In this document: positions 24,456-32,702 of the stretch, piece after piece
How the letters are laid out: every line of letters starts with the position of its first letter
Numbering within the stretch: the first letter of the stretch is position 1
NCBI RefSeq assembly: GCF_036227325.1
Contig: NZ_CP109467.1
Span: 5,456,001 to 5,520,000 of the forward strand
Source: Streptomyces sp. NBC_01465
GTDB lineage: Bacteria; Actinomycetota; Actinomycetes; Streptomycetales; Streptomycetaceae
Direction of reading: 5' to 3'
Length of the DNA: 64,000 nucleotides
Position numbers and translations under genes: made by a program
Notes under the pieces: model-generated
What the model was told of the DNA's origin: nothing
The model's database searches: none
Seen by the model: the letters and a program-made list of their open reading frames with translations, nothing else

Positions 24456-25769
24456 TCACCGCCCGCCGAGCCCCCGGTCGACCGCAGCGGTCAGCTCACC
24501 CGTGCTCGTGTCGCCGTCCATCGACCAGAACATCGCCCCGCCCAGGCCGCGATGGCGCACGTACTCCGCCTTCGTCCGCAGCACCTGCGGGTCGTCGTAC
24601 GTCCACAGCGTCGTCCCGTCGAAGAGCCACGCGCTGCCGCCCGTCCGGTCCCGGTAGAGCTTGTACGTACCCGAGGCGGCCAGCGTCTTGAGCGCCTTGT
24701 AGTCCTCGGTCCCGTTGGCCCACGTCGCCGGTGCGGGTCCGGCTGCGGGCTGGTTCAGCCCGTCGCCGCCGCCCGTGACGCCCGTCCAGCCCTGCCCGTA
24801 GAACGGCATGCCGACCACGAGCTTGCGGGCCGGTGCGCCGCGCCGCAGCCAGGAGTCGACGGTGCCGTCGACGCTGAAGTCGTTCTTCGCGAAGAGCGCG
24901 GACTGCTGGGCGGTCGTCGTCTCGCCCGAGACGTGGAAGTCGTACCCCTGGAGGTTCACGAAGTCGAAGTCCCGCATCACCTTGCGCACTTCGTAACCCG
25001 CGTCGATCTTCGCGGGGGCCGTCGGCACGAAGGCGGACAGGTCGTAGTGCTTGTGGTGGCGCTGGGTGCGGCCGTACGCGTCGAGCTGCGTACGGAACTC
25101 GTGGACCAGCGCCGTCAGGTTCTGCTTGTCCTCGGGACGGTGCACCGTCCCCGCGTCGGCCTCCGAGCCCGGCCACTCCCAGTCGAGGTCGATCCCGTCG
25201 AAGAGCCCGGCCGCCGCGCCGGCTCCGCCGCGCGCCCCGTCCACCGGCAGGTTGCCCTTGATGAAGAGGTCGATGCAGGAGGAGACGAACGCCTTGCGGG
25301 AGGCGGGGGTGAGCGCCGCGTCCGACAGGTGGGCCGAACCGGTCCAGCCGCCCAGCGAGAGCAGCACCTTCAACCCCGGGTGTTTGGCCTTCAGTTCCCG
25401 CAACTGGTTGAAGTTTCCGGCGAGCGGCTGCTCGGCGGTGTCCGCCGTGCCGTCCACGGAGGTCGCCGCGTCCAGCGGGCGGCTGTAGTCCGCCCACGAG
25501 TCGGCGGAGGTGCACAGGCCTGCGGAATTCACGCCTCCGAAGGCGTAGTTGATGTGCGTGAGGTTGGCGGCCTGACCGCTGGTGTCGAGGTCCTTGACCT
25601 GGTAGTTCCGCCCGTAGATGCCCCACTGGGTGAAGTAGCCGACGCGCTTGTACGAGGGCCGGTGGTCCCCGCCGTGCGCCTGTGCGGCGGGGGCGAGGGT
25701 GGTGAGGAGGGAGAGCGAGCAGGCGGCAACTGCCGCTCCGAGGAGGGTTCTTCGACGGTTTCGTGGCAT
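24456..25769 (-). CDS. secreted GH18 chitinase
   Basis: This 437-residue protein has an N-terminal signal (MPRNRRRTLLGAAVAA..., cleavage near APAAQA). The consecutive arginines are not the full twin-arginine motif, so Sec export is more likely. The single GH18 TIM barrel contains the catalytic motif DGIDLDWEWPG with the acid Glu near residue 198, plus SLGGW, MPFYGQGW and a terminal AMFWSMDGD. It has no separate chitin-binding domain. It hydrolyses beta-1,4 GlcNAc linkages outside the cell. The start was placed at 25769 because the signal peptide begins there and the dre box lies directly upstream. The DasR box suggests control by the GlcNAc regulon. Confidence 0.9.
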   Translation of the reverse strand: MPRNRRRTLLGAAVAACSLSLLTTLAPAAQAHGGDHRPSYKRVGYFTQWGIYGRNYQVKDLDTSGQAANLTHINYAFGGVNSAGLCTSADSWADYSRPLDAATSVDGTADTAEQPLAGNFNQLRELKAKHPGLKVLLSLGGWTGSAHLSDAALTPASRKAFVSSCIDLFIKGNLPVDGARGGAGAAAGLFDGIDLDWEWPGSEADAGTVHRPEDKQNLTALVHEFRTQLDAYGRTQRHHKHYDLSAFVPTAPAKIDAGYEVRKVMRDFDFVNLQGYDFHVSGETTTAQQSALFAKNDFSVDGTVDSWLRRGAPARKLVVGMPFYGQGWTGVTGGGDGLNQPAAGPAPATWANGTEDYKALKTLAASGTYKLYRDRTGGSAWLFDGTTLWTYDDPQVLRTKAEYVRHRGLGGAMFWSMDGDTSTGELTAAVDRGLGGR

Positions 25770-25780
25770 GCGCGGAACGT

Positions 25781-25796
25781 ATTGGTCTGGACCAGA
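25781..25796. promoter_or_regulatory. DasR-responsive element (dre-like box)
   Basis: ATTGGTCTGGACCAGA matches the published dre palindrome (A-x-TGGTCTAGACCA-x-T) at nearly every conserved position. It lies 12 bp before the chitinase start, as in other Streptomyces chitinase promoters, where DasR binding is relieved by glucosamine-6-phosphate. Confidence 0.8.
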
Positions 25797-25947
25797 GGAG
25801 GTCAAGAGCTGAGCGGGCATCCATACCCGCGACAGGCCCTCCTGAAAAGGCGTGTCATCACTTCGGGTGAAACTCTGGCCCTCGCTTGCGGTCGACGACC
25901 GCCGGTTGTCAGGCTGTTGCTGTCCGTCAAATTACGGGGAGTGGTTC

Positions 25948-26700
25948 GTGACATTCGGTGAGCAGCCGGCCTATCTGCGCGTTGCCAGCGATCTCCGGCA
26001 GAAGATCGCCGACGGATCGCTGCCCCCGCACACCCGACTCCCGTCCCAGGCGCGCATCCGCGAGGAGTACGGGGTCTCCGACACGGTCGCCCTGGAGGCC
26101 CGCAAGGTCCTGATGGCCGAGGGCCTCGTCGAGGGCCGCTCCGGATCGGGCACGTATGTGCGCGAGCGCCCCGTCCCGCGCCGCGTCGCCCGCTCCGGAT
26201 ACCGGCTGGCCGCCGGCGCCTCGCCCTTCCGCCAGGAGCAGGCCGACGAGGCCGCGCGCGGCACCTGGGAGTCCAGGAGCGAACAGGACGAGGCGAGTAC
26301 GGAGATCGCGCTGCGCCTGGGCATCAAGGAGGGCGACCGGGTGATGCGCACGCGGTACGTCTTCCGGGACGCGGGCGAGACGATGATGCTCTCCACCTCC
26401 TTCGAGCCGCTCGCCGTCACCGGGCGCACGCCCGTGATGCTGCCGGAGGAGGGCCCGCTCGGCGGCTGCGGCGTGGTCGAGCGCATGGCGGCGATCGACC
26501 TGGTCGTGGACAACGTGGTGGAGGAGGTCGGTGCCCGTCCCGGCCTCGCGGAGGAGCTGCTGACCCTGGGCGGGGTGCCGGGCCATGTCGTCGTGGTCAT
26601 CTGCCGTACGTACTACGCCTCGGGACGCCCGGTGGAGACGGCGGACATCGTTGTCCCCGCCGACCGGTACCGGATCGCATACCACCTGCCGGTCAAGTGA
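25948..26700 (+). CDS. GntR-family regulator with UTRA (HutC) ligand domain
   Basis: This 250-residue protein has an N-terminal winged helix (about residues 5-75): PAYLRVASDLRQKIADG, PSQARIREEYGVSDTVALEARK, and the wing RSGSGTYV. The UTRA effector domain follows to the end, including DRVMRTRYVF and HVVVVICRTYY. It starts at GTG 25948, with GGGGAG six bases upstream; a longer open frame to 25852 is rich in Cys and lacks homology-like sequence. HutC-type regulators sense small metabolites. The permease gene 165 bp downstream on the same strand is a possible target, and the chitinase gene is divergent; neither link is proven. Confidence 0.87.
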   Translation: MTFGEQPAYLRVASDLRQKIADGSLPPHTRLPSQARIREEYGVSDTVALEARKVLMAEGLVEGRSGSGTYVRERPVPRRVARSGYRLAAGASPFRQEQADEAARGTWESRSEQDEASTEIALRLGIKEGDRVMRTRYVFRDAGETMMLSTSFEPLAVTGRTPVMLPEEGPLGGCGVVERMAAIDLVVDNVVEEVGARPGLAEELLTLGGVPGHVVVVICRTYYASGRPVETADIVVPADRYRIAYHLPVK

Positions 26701-26864
26701 CCGGTGGGCGGACGCTCTGTCCGCCCCGCGTGATCGCGAGTTAACGCCCGCGCCCGTCACGTAACTTCGGGGCAATCACCGGTTGCAACAAATTGTCATG
26801 TCCGGCTCCTACCTTCTCGTCCGTACCCGCACCCCGGAGACCGACGACGAACGGGAAGCCGCAG

Positions 26865-28577
26865 ATGACGGACACCGCGACGCCCAGCAGCGCCACCACC
26901 GAAGCCCCGCCGGGCGAGCCGCCGACCAAGCGCAGTTACGCCAAACTCGCCGCCGACGAGAGCCGCGAGGACTACTCGCTGCGCTATGCGCCGCACTCCT
27001 TCAGGCGCTGGTCCCCGACGATGGTCGCCTCGACCGCGCTCGGCGGCATCGCCTACCTCGCGGACTTCGCGATCGGCGCCTCGATCGTCTTCACGTACGG
27101 CTTCACCAGCGGACTCGCCTCGATCCTCTGCGCCGCGACGATCATCTTCGTCACCGGTATCCCGATCGCCCGCGCCTGCGCCAAGTACGGCGTCGACATG
27201 GACCTCCTCACCCGGGGCGCCGGCTTCGGCTACTTCGGCTCGACGCTCACCTCGCTCATCTACGCCTCGTTCACCTTCATCTTCTTCGCCCTCGAAGGCT
27301 CGATCATGGCGCAGGCCATGCACCAGGCCGTCGGACTCCCGGTCCAGTTCGGTTACTTGATCACGACCCTGATCGTGATTCCGATCGTCTTCCGCGGCAT
27401 GGGCGCGCTCGCCAAGGTGCAGGCCTGGACCCAGCCCATCTGGCTGATCGGCATGGTCCTGCCCTTCCTGGTCCTCGCCTTCCACTCCCCGGACACCTTC
27501 TCCGCCTTCTCCTCCTTCGGCGGCACGGAGGGCGCGGGCTCGGGCTTCTCCTGGATCGGCTTCGGGCTCGGCACCGGCGTCGCCCTCTCCCTCATCGCGC
27601 AGATCGGCGAGCAGGCCGACTACCTCCGCTTCATGCCCGCCAAGACCGAGGCGAACAAGCGCAAGTGGAACCTGGCCGTACTCGCCGCGGGCCCCGGCTG
27701 GGTCATCATCGGCGCGGCCAAGCAGCTGGGCGGCGCACTGCTCGCCTTCGCCGCGCTCGAAGCGGTCGGCAAGACCCACGCGCTGGAGCCCATCGCCCCG
27801 CAGATCGAGGCCCTCAAGCCCTGGCTCGGCTCCTTCGGGCTCCCCGCCGCCGCGATCTTCGTCATCGTCTCGCAGATCAAGATCAACGTGACGAACGCCT
27901 ACAGCGGCTCGCTGTCCTGGTCGAACTTCTTCTCCCGCATCACGCACAAGCACCCGGGCCGGGTCTGGTACATCTTCCTCAACCTCGCCATCGCGCTGAC
28001 GCTGATGGAGATGAACATGTTCGCGGCCCTCAACAAGCTGCTCGGCTTCTACTCCAACGTCGGCATCGCCTGGATCGCGGCCGTCGCCGCCGACCTGGTC
28101 ATCAACAAGCGGGCCGGCTGGAGCCCCAAGTACATCGAGTTCAAGCGCGCCTACCTCTACGCCGTGAACCCGGCGGGATTCGGTGCGATGGTGGTCGCGT
28201 CGACCGTCTCGATCATCGCGTTCTTCGGAGTCTTCGGCGAGTACGCGGAAGCCTTCTCCACCTTCATCGCCGCAGGCCTCGCCGTCACGCTCTGCCCGCT
28301 GATCGCCTGGGCCACCAAGGGCAAGTACTACCTGGCCCGCCCCAACCCGGTGAACGGCCCCGACGTGGACGTCGAGGACATCACCGCGACCCACACCTGC
28401 GCGGTCTGCGACACCGACTACGAGCTCCCGGACGTCGCCGACTGCCCGGTCCAGTCGGGCCCGATCTGCTCGCTCTGCTGCTCGCTGGACGCGACGTGCG
28501 GCGACGTCTGCCGCACCGATCAGTCCGCGGGCCCGGTCCTGATGCCGGTACCGACGATCCCGGTCCGCACCGCCTGA
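26865..28577 (+). CDS. NCS1-family purine/cytosine permease with Cys-rich C-terminal tail
   Basis: This 570-residue inner-membrane transporter of the nucleobase-cation-symport-1 family has about twelve hydrophobic helices between residues 50 and 480, with DYSLRYAPHSFRRW before the first. Substrates in this family are cytosine, purines, allantoin, hydantoins or vitamins. Unusually, after the last helix comes a cytosolic tail holding eight Cys between about residues 512 and 549: CAVC, a lone Cys, CSLCC, then two more as TCGDVC. This pattern suggests a metal-binding module. The ATG at 26865 was chosen over an upstream TTG because MTDTATP begins family-like sequence and GGGAAG precedes it. Regulation by the upstream GntR protein is plausible. 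Confidence 0.88.
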   Translation: MTDTATPSSATTEAPPGEPPTKRSYAKLAADESREDYSLRYAPHSFRRWSPTMVASTALGGIAYLADFAIGASIVFTYGFTSGLASILCAATIIFVTGIPIARACAKYGVDMDLLTRGAGFGYFGSTLTSLIYASFTFIFFALEGSIMAQAMHQAVGLPVQFGYLITTLIVIPIVFRGMGALAKVQAWTQPIWLIGMVLPFLVLAFHSPDTFSAFSSFGGTEGAGSGFSWIGFGLGTGVALSLIAQIGEQADYLRFMPAKTEANKRKWNLAVLAAGPGWVIIGAAKQLGGALLAFAALEAVGKTHALEPIAPQIEALKPWLGSFGLPAAAIFVIVSQIKINVTNAYSGSLSWSNFFSRITHKHPGRVWYIFLNLAIALTLMEMNMFAALNKLLGFYSNVGIAWIAAVAADLVINKRAGWSPKYIEFKRAYLYAVNPAGFGAMVVASTVSIIAFFGVFGEYAEAFSTFIAAGLAVTLCPLIAWATKGKYYLARPNPVNGPDVDVEDITATHTCAVCDTDYELPDVADCPVQSGPICSLCCSLDATCGDVCRTDQSAGPVLMPVPTIPVRTA

Positions 28578-28716
28578 GAGCCCCATGGCCGGATGCGTAC
28601 CTCATTGTGCAAAGTCGTATCCGCTCAGTAAAGGTCAGGCGTACGCTCGGGCATATGCGTAGTGAGGTTTCCTGGGGATCATTACTGACCTGCACTCCGG
28701 CGGACGGGGCCGTGCG

Positions 28717-28896
28717 ATGAACGACAGTGACGTCCTCCTGCCCTGGCTGGTGATACGGCAGGACGACAACGGCAACCGCTACCGCGTCGGCCGTTACGCC
28801 ACCAAGACCGAGGCCGACAAGGTCGCCGACAGCCTCGACGACCGGGGCCACAAGCAGCTCTACTGGGTCGAGCGCATCGGTCAGATCGCGCGCTAG
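28717..28896 (+). CDS. small SPOR-like protein (59 aa)
   Basis: This short protein has the sequence pattern LLPWLVIRQDDNGNRYRVG RYATKTEADKVADSL and ends KQLYWVERIGQIAR. The V-I-R-x-D-x-x-G-x-x-Y-R-V-G and YATKTEAxKxAD parts resemble a SPOR/sporulation-related repeat reduced to one unit. It has no signal peptide or membrane helix, so it would be cytosolic. Codon usage is typical of the neighbours. SPOR domains bind denuded peptidoglycan, but without export that function is doubtful here. The function is unknown. Confidence 0.75.
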   Translation: MNDSDVLLPWLVIRQDDNGNRYRVGRYATKTEADKVADSLDDRGHKQLYWVERIGQIAR

Positions 28897-28930
28897 CCCC
28901 GCTCGCACCCCGCTTCAGTAAGCTCCGCCC

Positions 28931-29335
28931 ATGACTGATCGTGTCGTCGTGGGCGGAGCTCTTTTCGACCGGGGAAGGCTGCTGGCCGCGCGCCGGAGTG
29001 CGCCTCCCGAGCTGGCCGGGGGCTGGGAGCTCCCGGGCGGGAAAGTGGAGCCCGGGGAGAGCCCCGAGGAGGCCCTCGTACGGGAGCTGCGCGAGGAGCT
29101 GGGCATCGAGTCCGAGGTCGTCGAGCGCATCCCCGGAGAATGGCCCCTGAAGCCCGGCTACGTATTCCAGGTGTGGACCGCGCGGCTCCTGTCCGGGGAG
29201 CCGCAGCCGCTGGAGGACCACGACGCACTGCGCTGGCTCGGCCCCGACGAGATCGACTCCGTGGACTGGCTGGAGCTGGACCGGCCCGCCGTGAAGGAGG
29301 CCGCGCGACGGCTCGCGGAGGGGGCGCACGACTGA
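28931..29335 (+). CDS. Nudix hydrolase (MutT-like)
   Basis: This 134-residue pyrophosphohydrolase has a complete Nudix box at about residues 36-58: GG-K-VEPGE-x5-ALVRELREELGI. That gives all metal-binding Glu residues and the Arg. The N-terminal VVVGGALFDRGRLLAARR and WELPGGK resemble MutT-type (8-oxo-dGTP or CTP) pyrophosphatases. It lies 34 bp after the SPOR-like gene. The substrate is not determined by the motif. Confidence 0.9.
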   Translation: MTDRVVVGGALFDRGRLLAARRSAPPELAGGWELPGGKVEPGESPEEALVRELREELGIESEVVERIPGEWPLKPGYVFQVWTARLLSGEPQPLEDHDALRWLGPDEIDSVDWLELDRPAVKEAARRLAEGAHD

Positions 29336-29371
29336 CGCAATGCGCCGATCGTGACACTGTGCGCCATATGG

Positions 29372-29397
29372 CCCGATAGCTGAGCGCTGATATCGGG
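29372..29397. promoter_or_regulatory. inverted repeat before the RsbW-type gene
   Basis: CCCGATA and TATCGGG, seven bases each, enclose GCTGAGCGCTGA. It lies in the 117-bp gap between the Nudix and RsbW-type genes and is A+T-richer than its surroundings. It could be an operator or a short terminator. Confidence 0.4.
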
Positions 29398-29452
29398 TAT
29401 CTGGTGATTAACCCCCCGAAATAGGACTCAGGTCCATTGCTGGTCTTGGGAA

Positions 29453-29857
29453 GTGGTCGGCGTGATCGACACCGAAGGCGACTGCGCCGAGTGGACCTTT
29501 CCTGCTGAGCCCGATGCCGTACGCGTCGCACGTCATGCCGTACGCGACGCCCTGCACACCTGGGGTCTGTTTCCGGCCTTCGGCGATGTCGCGGTCCTTC
29601 TGGTGAGTGAGCTGGTCACGAACGCGCTGCGGTACGCGTCGGGCCCGATCGGTGTCCGTCTCGTACGCCTGGATCATGGCGATCTGCTGGTGGAAGTCTC
29701 CGATCCGCTTCCGGATCCGCCCCGTGAGCGCAGCTCGGGACCGGACGACGAGGGAGGCCGGGGACTGCAGCTCGTGGCCTGTTCCGCACAGCGCTGGGGG
29801 ACCCGTCGCGGGAGAACGGGCAAGACGGTGTGGTTCGAGCTGGCCCAGCCTGGTTAG
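29453..29857 (+). CDS. stand-alone RsbW-type ATPase/anti-sigma kinase domain
   Basis: This 134-residue protein is a single HATPase_c_2 domain. Its N-box is VSELVTNALRY and its G-box is EGGRGLQLV, ending GKTVWFEL. It has no other domain. These proteins bind ATP and act as anti-sigma factors or kinases of STAS anti-anti-sigma factors. Nearly the same module forms the C-terminus of the large protein encoded next, so the two genes probably share a partner-switching pathway. GTG 29453 is used; GTG 29462 is better spaced from GGGAAG and may be the true start. Confidence 0.87.
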   Translation: MVGVIDTEGDCAEWTFPAEPDAVRVARHAVRDALHTWGLFPAFGDVAVLLVSELVTNALRYASGPIGVRLVRLDHGDLLVEVSDPLPDPPRERSSGPDDEGGRGLQLVACSAQRWGTRRGRTGKTVWFELAQPG

Positions 29858-30012
29858 TAGACGGGGTGGGACGAGTGCGATCACGCGTCGCGGCTGTCCG
29901 AAAGGGACTGAGACCGTGCTGTGATCGTGAACACCGTGCCTGCCGGGGCCGTAGTGCTGAATACTGCGGTCCAAGGCCGGTCCGGTGTGCTTGAGCTGGA
30001 GGGGACGGTCGC

Positions 30013-32559
30013 GTGAGCGAGATACCTGGGACTACTGGGATGCCTGACACGGCGGGCGACGTCGTGTGGCAGAGCAGCCCGCCCGGCTCGATCTACGACT
30101 ACATCAGAGTCGCCTCCTTCTCCATCGGGGCCGACGGACTGGTGGAGCAGTGGAGCCGCCGGGCCGAGGAGCTCTTCGGCGTGGCCGCACGCGATGCCGT
30201 GGGCAAGGATCCGGTGGACGCCTTCATGCCCGCCGAACTGCACGGACGCGGTCGCGGCAGGGTCGCGGAGATCCTCGACGGCAAGGAGTGGACGGGTCTG
30301 GTCCCGTTCCGGATGCCGGGCGAGGACCACGCGCACGGAGTCGCCGAGCTGTACGTCATGCCGAGCGAGACCCCCAGCGGGCGGCGCGGCGCGGTGTGCA
30401 TCGTGGTGGACGTCAGGGTGCTCCGGCAGATCGAGACCGACCTCGCCTCCTCGCAGGCGATTTTCGGCCAATCTCCCTTCGGCTTCCTCCTGTTCGGGAT
30501 GGACCTCACGGTGCAGCGCGCCAACAGCCGCTTCGCCGCCCTCTTCGGCGGCGACGTCGACGAGCACCGAGGCCGTACCGTCCACGACTACCTCGCACCC
30601 GCCGAGGCCGAGCGGATGACCGCCGCGCTCAGACGCGTACTGGAGAGCGGCGAGCCCGTCACCGACCTCCAGCTCGTGGGCACCGCCCCCGGCTCCACCG
30701 ACCACCGGCACTGGTCGGTCAACCTCTACCGCGTCCACAGCGGAGCCGGCCGCCCCATCGGGGTCGCCGGGCTCGGCACGGACGTCACCCGCCGCCATGT
30801 CGCCGCCCGCGAGGCCGCCAACGCCCGCCGCAACCTCGCCCTCCTCAACGAGGCCAGCGCCCGCATCGGCAACTCCCTCGACCTGGAGACCACCGCCCGC
30901 GAACTCCTCGACGTCGCCGTCCCCGGCTTCTGCGACCTCGCCGCGGTCGACCTCTACCAGGGCCTCCTCGCCGGCGATGAGGCCGGCCCCGGCCACGCCG
31001 ACGGCTCCGCCGAGCTGCGCCGCGTCGCCTTCGCCAGCGCCGTCTCCGACGGGCCGCTGGAGGTCGGCAACGGCGACGAGGGCGCGGCGCCCCCGCTCGG
31101 TGCCGTCCACCGCTACGCGTTCGTCTCGCCCTACGCGAAGGCCCTGCGCGAGGCGCAGCTGCAGTCCGTGCCCGGCGCGGAAGGCAGCCTGGTGCAGTCG
31201 ACGCTCGCCGTGCCGATGGTCGCGCACGACACGGTGGTCGGCTTGGTGCAGTTCGCCCGTACGAAGGGGAGCGAGCCCTTCGGCGAGCGCGACCGGGCGC
31301 TCGCCGTGGAGCTGGCCGCGCGGGCCGCCGTCTGTATCGACAACGCCCGCCTCTACCGGCGCGAGCATGAACGCGCCCTGATACTGCAACGGTCCCTGCT
31401 GCCGCCCGGCGACCCGGAGGCCGCCGGACTCACCATCGCCTGCCGCTATCTGCCGGGCAACATGGAGACCGAGGTCGGCGGCGACTGGTTCGACGTCATC
31501 GAGCTGCCCGGACACCGGACGGCGCTGGTCGTCGGGGACGTGATGGGGCGCGGGCTGCGGGCCGCGGTCGCGATGGGTGAACTGCGTACGGCGGTCAGGA
31601 CGTTGGCGCTGCTCGACCTGGAGCCGGCGGAGGTGCTCTCCGCGCTGGACGAGATCGCGCGGGGTCTCGGCGCCCCCGGCGGCACGCAGCAGGCCTCGCG
31701 GGCCGCGCACAAGTCGCGGGAGGCGGACCTGTCGGAGGTCTATCTGGCGACGTGCGTGTACGCGGTCTACGACCCGGTCACCCGCCGCTGCACGTTCGCC
31801 AACGCGGGCCATCTGCCGCCGCTGGTGGTGGAACCGGGGGAGGAGCCGCTGCTCCTGGACGTACCGCCCGGAATGCCACTGGGGGTGGGCGGCGAACCCT
31901 TCGAGGAGGTCGAGGTCGAACTCCCCGAGGGCGCGCTGCTCGCGCTCTACACGGACGGCCTCGTCGAGTCGCGGGAGCATCCGCTGGACGAGGGCCTGTC
32001 GCAGCTGCGGGGCGCGCTGGCGGATCCCGTACCGGCGCTGGAGGACGTCTGCGACCACATACTGACGACGCTCGACACCGGCCACGGCGAGGACGACATC
32101 GCACTGCTGATGGCGCGGATCCAGGGCCTGCCCGCGGAGGCGGTGGGCGACTGGACGCTGCCGAGGGAGCCGAAGTCGGTGGGCCGGGCACGGGAGTTGG
32201 CGCGCCGGCAGCTGGAGAGCTGGGGCCTGGAGTCGCTGGTCGACACGGTGGAACTGCTGGTGAGCGAGCTCGCGACGAACGCGCTGCGGTACGGCGAGGG
32301 CGAGATCCGGCTGCGGCTCCTGCGGGACCGGACGCTGGTCTGCGAGGTCTGGGACGCGGGCCTGGTGCAGCCGCGGCGGCGGCGGGCGCGGGACACGGAC
32401 GAGGGGGGCCGGGGGCTGCAGCTGGTGGGGCTGCTGAGCGCGGCGTGGGGATCTAGGCGGACCCCGCGCGGCAAGACGGTGTGGTTCGAGCTGGCGCTGC
32501 CGGAGGGGGACGAGGCCCCGGCGGAGCTCACGGCGGACCAATTGCTCGCCATGTATTAG
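30013..32559 (+). CDS. PAS-GAF-PP2C(SpoIIE)-HATPase signalling protein
   Basis: This 848-residue cytosolic multidomain regulator has the following parts. PAS 1 lies at about residues 30-130 (FSIGADGLVEQWSRRAEELFG). PAS 2 lies at about 150-265 (FLLFGMDLTVQRANSRFAALFG). GAF lies at about 275-455. The SpoIIE/PP2C phosphatase lies at about 475-695, with GGDWFDVIEL, VVGDVMGRGLRAAV, FANAGHLPPLVV and the terminal GEDDIALL. An RsbW-like ATPase lies at about 705-848 (VSELATNALRY, EGGRGLQLV). The phosphatase would dephosphorylate a STAS-domain anti-anti-sigma factor, and the kinase domain could reverse it. No STAS gene is nearby. Ligands of PAS and GAF are unknown. It follows the stand-alone kinase by 155 bp. 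Confidence 0.92.
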   Translation: MSEIPGTTGMPDTAGDVVWQSSPPGSIYDYIRVASFSIGADGLVEQWSRRAEELFGVAARDAVGKDPVDAFMPAELHGRGRGRVAEILDGKEWTGLVPFRMPGEDHAHGVAELYVMPSETPSGRRGAVCIVVDVRVLRQIETDLASSQAIFGQSPFGFLLFGMDLTVQRANSRFAALFGGDVDEHRGRTVHDYLAPAEAERMTAALRRVLESGEPVTDLQLVGTAPGSTDHRHWSVNLYRVHSGAGRPIGVAGLGTDVTRRHVAAREAANARRNLALLNEASARIGNSLDLETTARELLDVAVPGFCDLAAVDLYQGLLAGDEAGPGHADGSAELRRVAFASAVSDGPLEVGNGDEGAAPPLGAVHRYAFVSPYAKALREAQLQSVPGAEGSLVQSTLAVPMVAHDTVVGLVQFARTKGSEPFGERDRALAVELAARAAVCIDNARLYRREHERALILQRSLLPPGDPEAAGLTIACRYLPGNMETEVGGDWFDVIELPGHRTALVVGDVMGRGLRAAVAMGELRTAVRTLALLDLEPAEVLSALDEIARGLGAPGGTQQASRAAHKSREADLSEVYLATCVYAVYDPVTRRCTFANAGHLPPLVVEPGEEPLLLDVPPGMPLGVGGEPFEEVEVELPEGALLALYTDGLVESREHPLDEGLSQLRGALADPVPALEDVCDHILTTLDTGHGEDDIALLMARIQGLPAEAVGDWTLPREPKSVGRARELARRQLESWGLESLVDTVELLVSELATNALRYGEGEIRLRLLRDRTLVCEVWDAGLVQPRRRRARDTDEGGRGLQLVGLLSAAWGSRRTPRGKTVWFELALPEGDEAPAELTADQLLAMY

Positions 32560-32678
32560 GGGTGGGGGCTTTTCGGTGTCGCATCCGAACGCACCGCAAG
32601 CGGCCATTGAGCAACCCCCACCCATGCCAACCACCTCCGCGAGAGCGGCGCCGGTTTAGGCGCAAAACCACGCGGGGT

Positions 32679-32695
32679 CCGGGGCAGAGCCCCGG
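32679..32695. terminator. hairpin between convergent SpoIIE-type and pspA genes
   Basis: CCGGGGC-AGA-GCCCCGG, a perfect seven-base stem, lies just before the 3' end of pspA. From memory, versions of this CGCGGGGTCCGGGGCAGAGC context recur at Streptomyces gene ends. Confidence 0.6.
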
Positions 32696-32702
32696 GGCGG
32701 GG

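Noticed and set aside
25852..25947. Upstream extension of the GntR regulator
   Set aside because: The extra 32 residues include CCC and lack family-like sequence; GTG 25948 has a well-placed GGGGAG.
28717..28896. Treating the 59-residue frame as random
   Set aside because: Rejected as noise at first because of its length, but kept because it shows a coherent SPOR-like pattern, typical codon use and a good position between genes.
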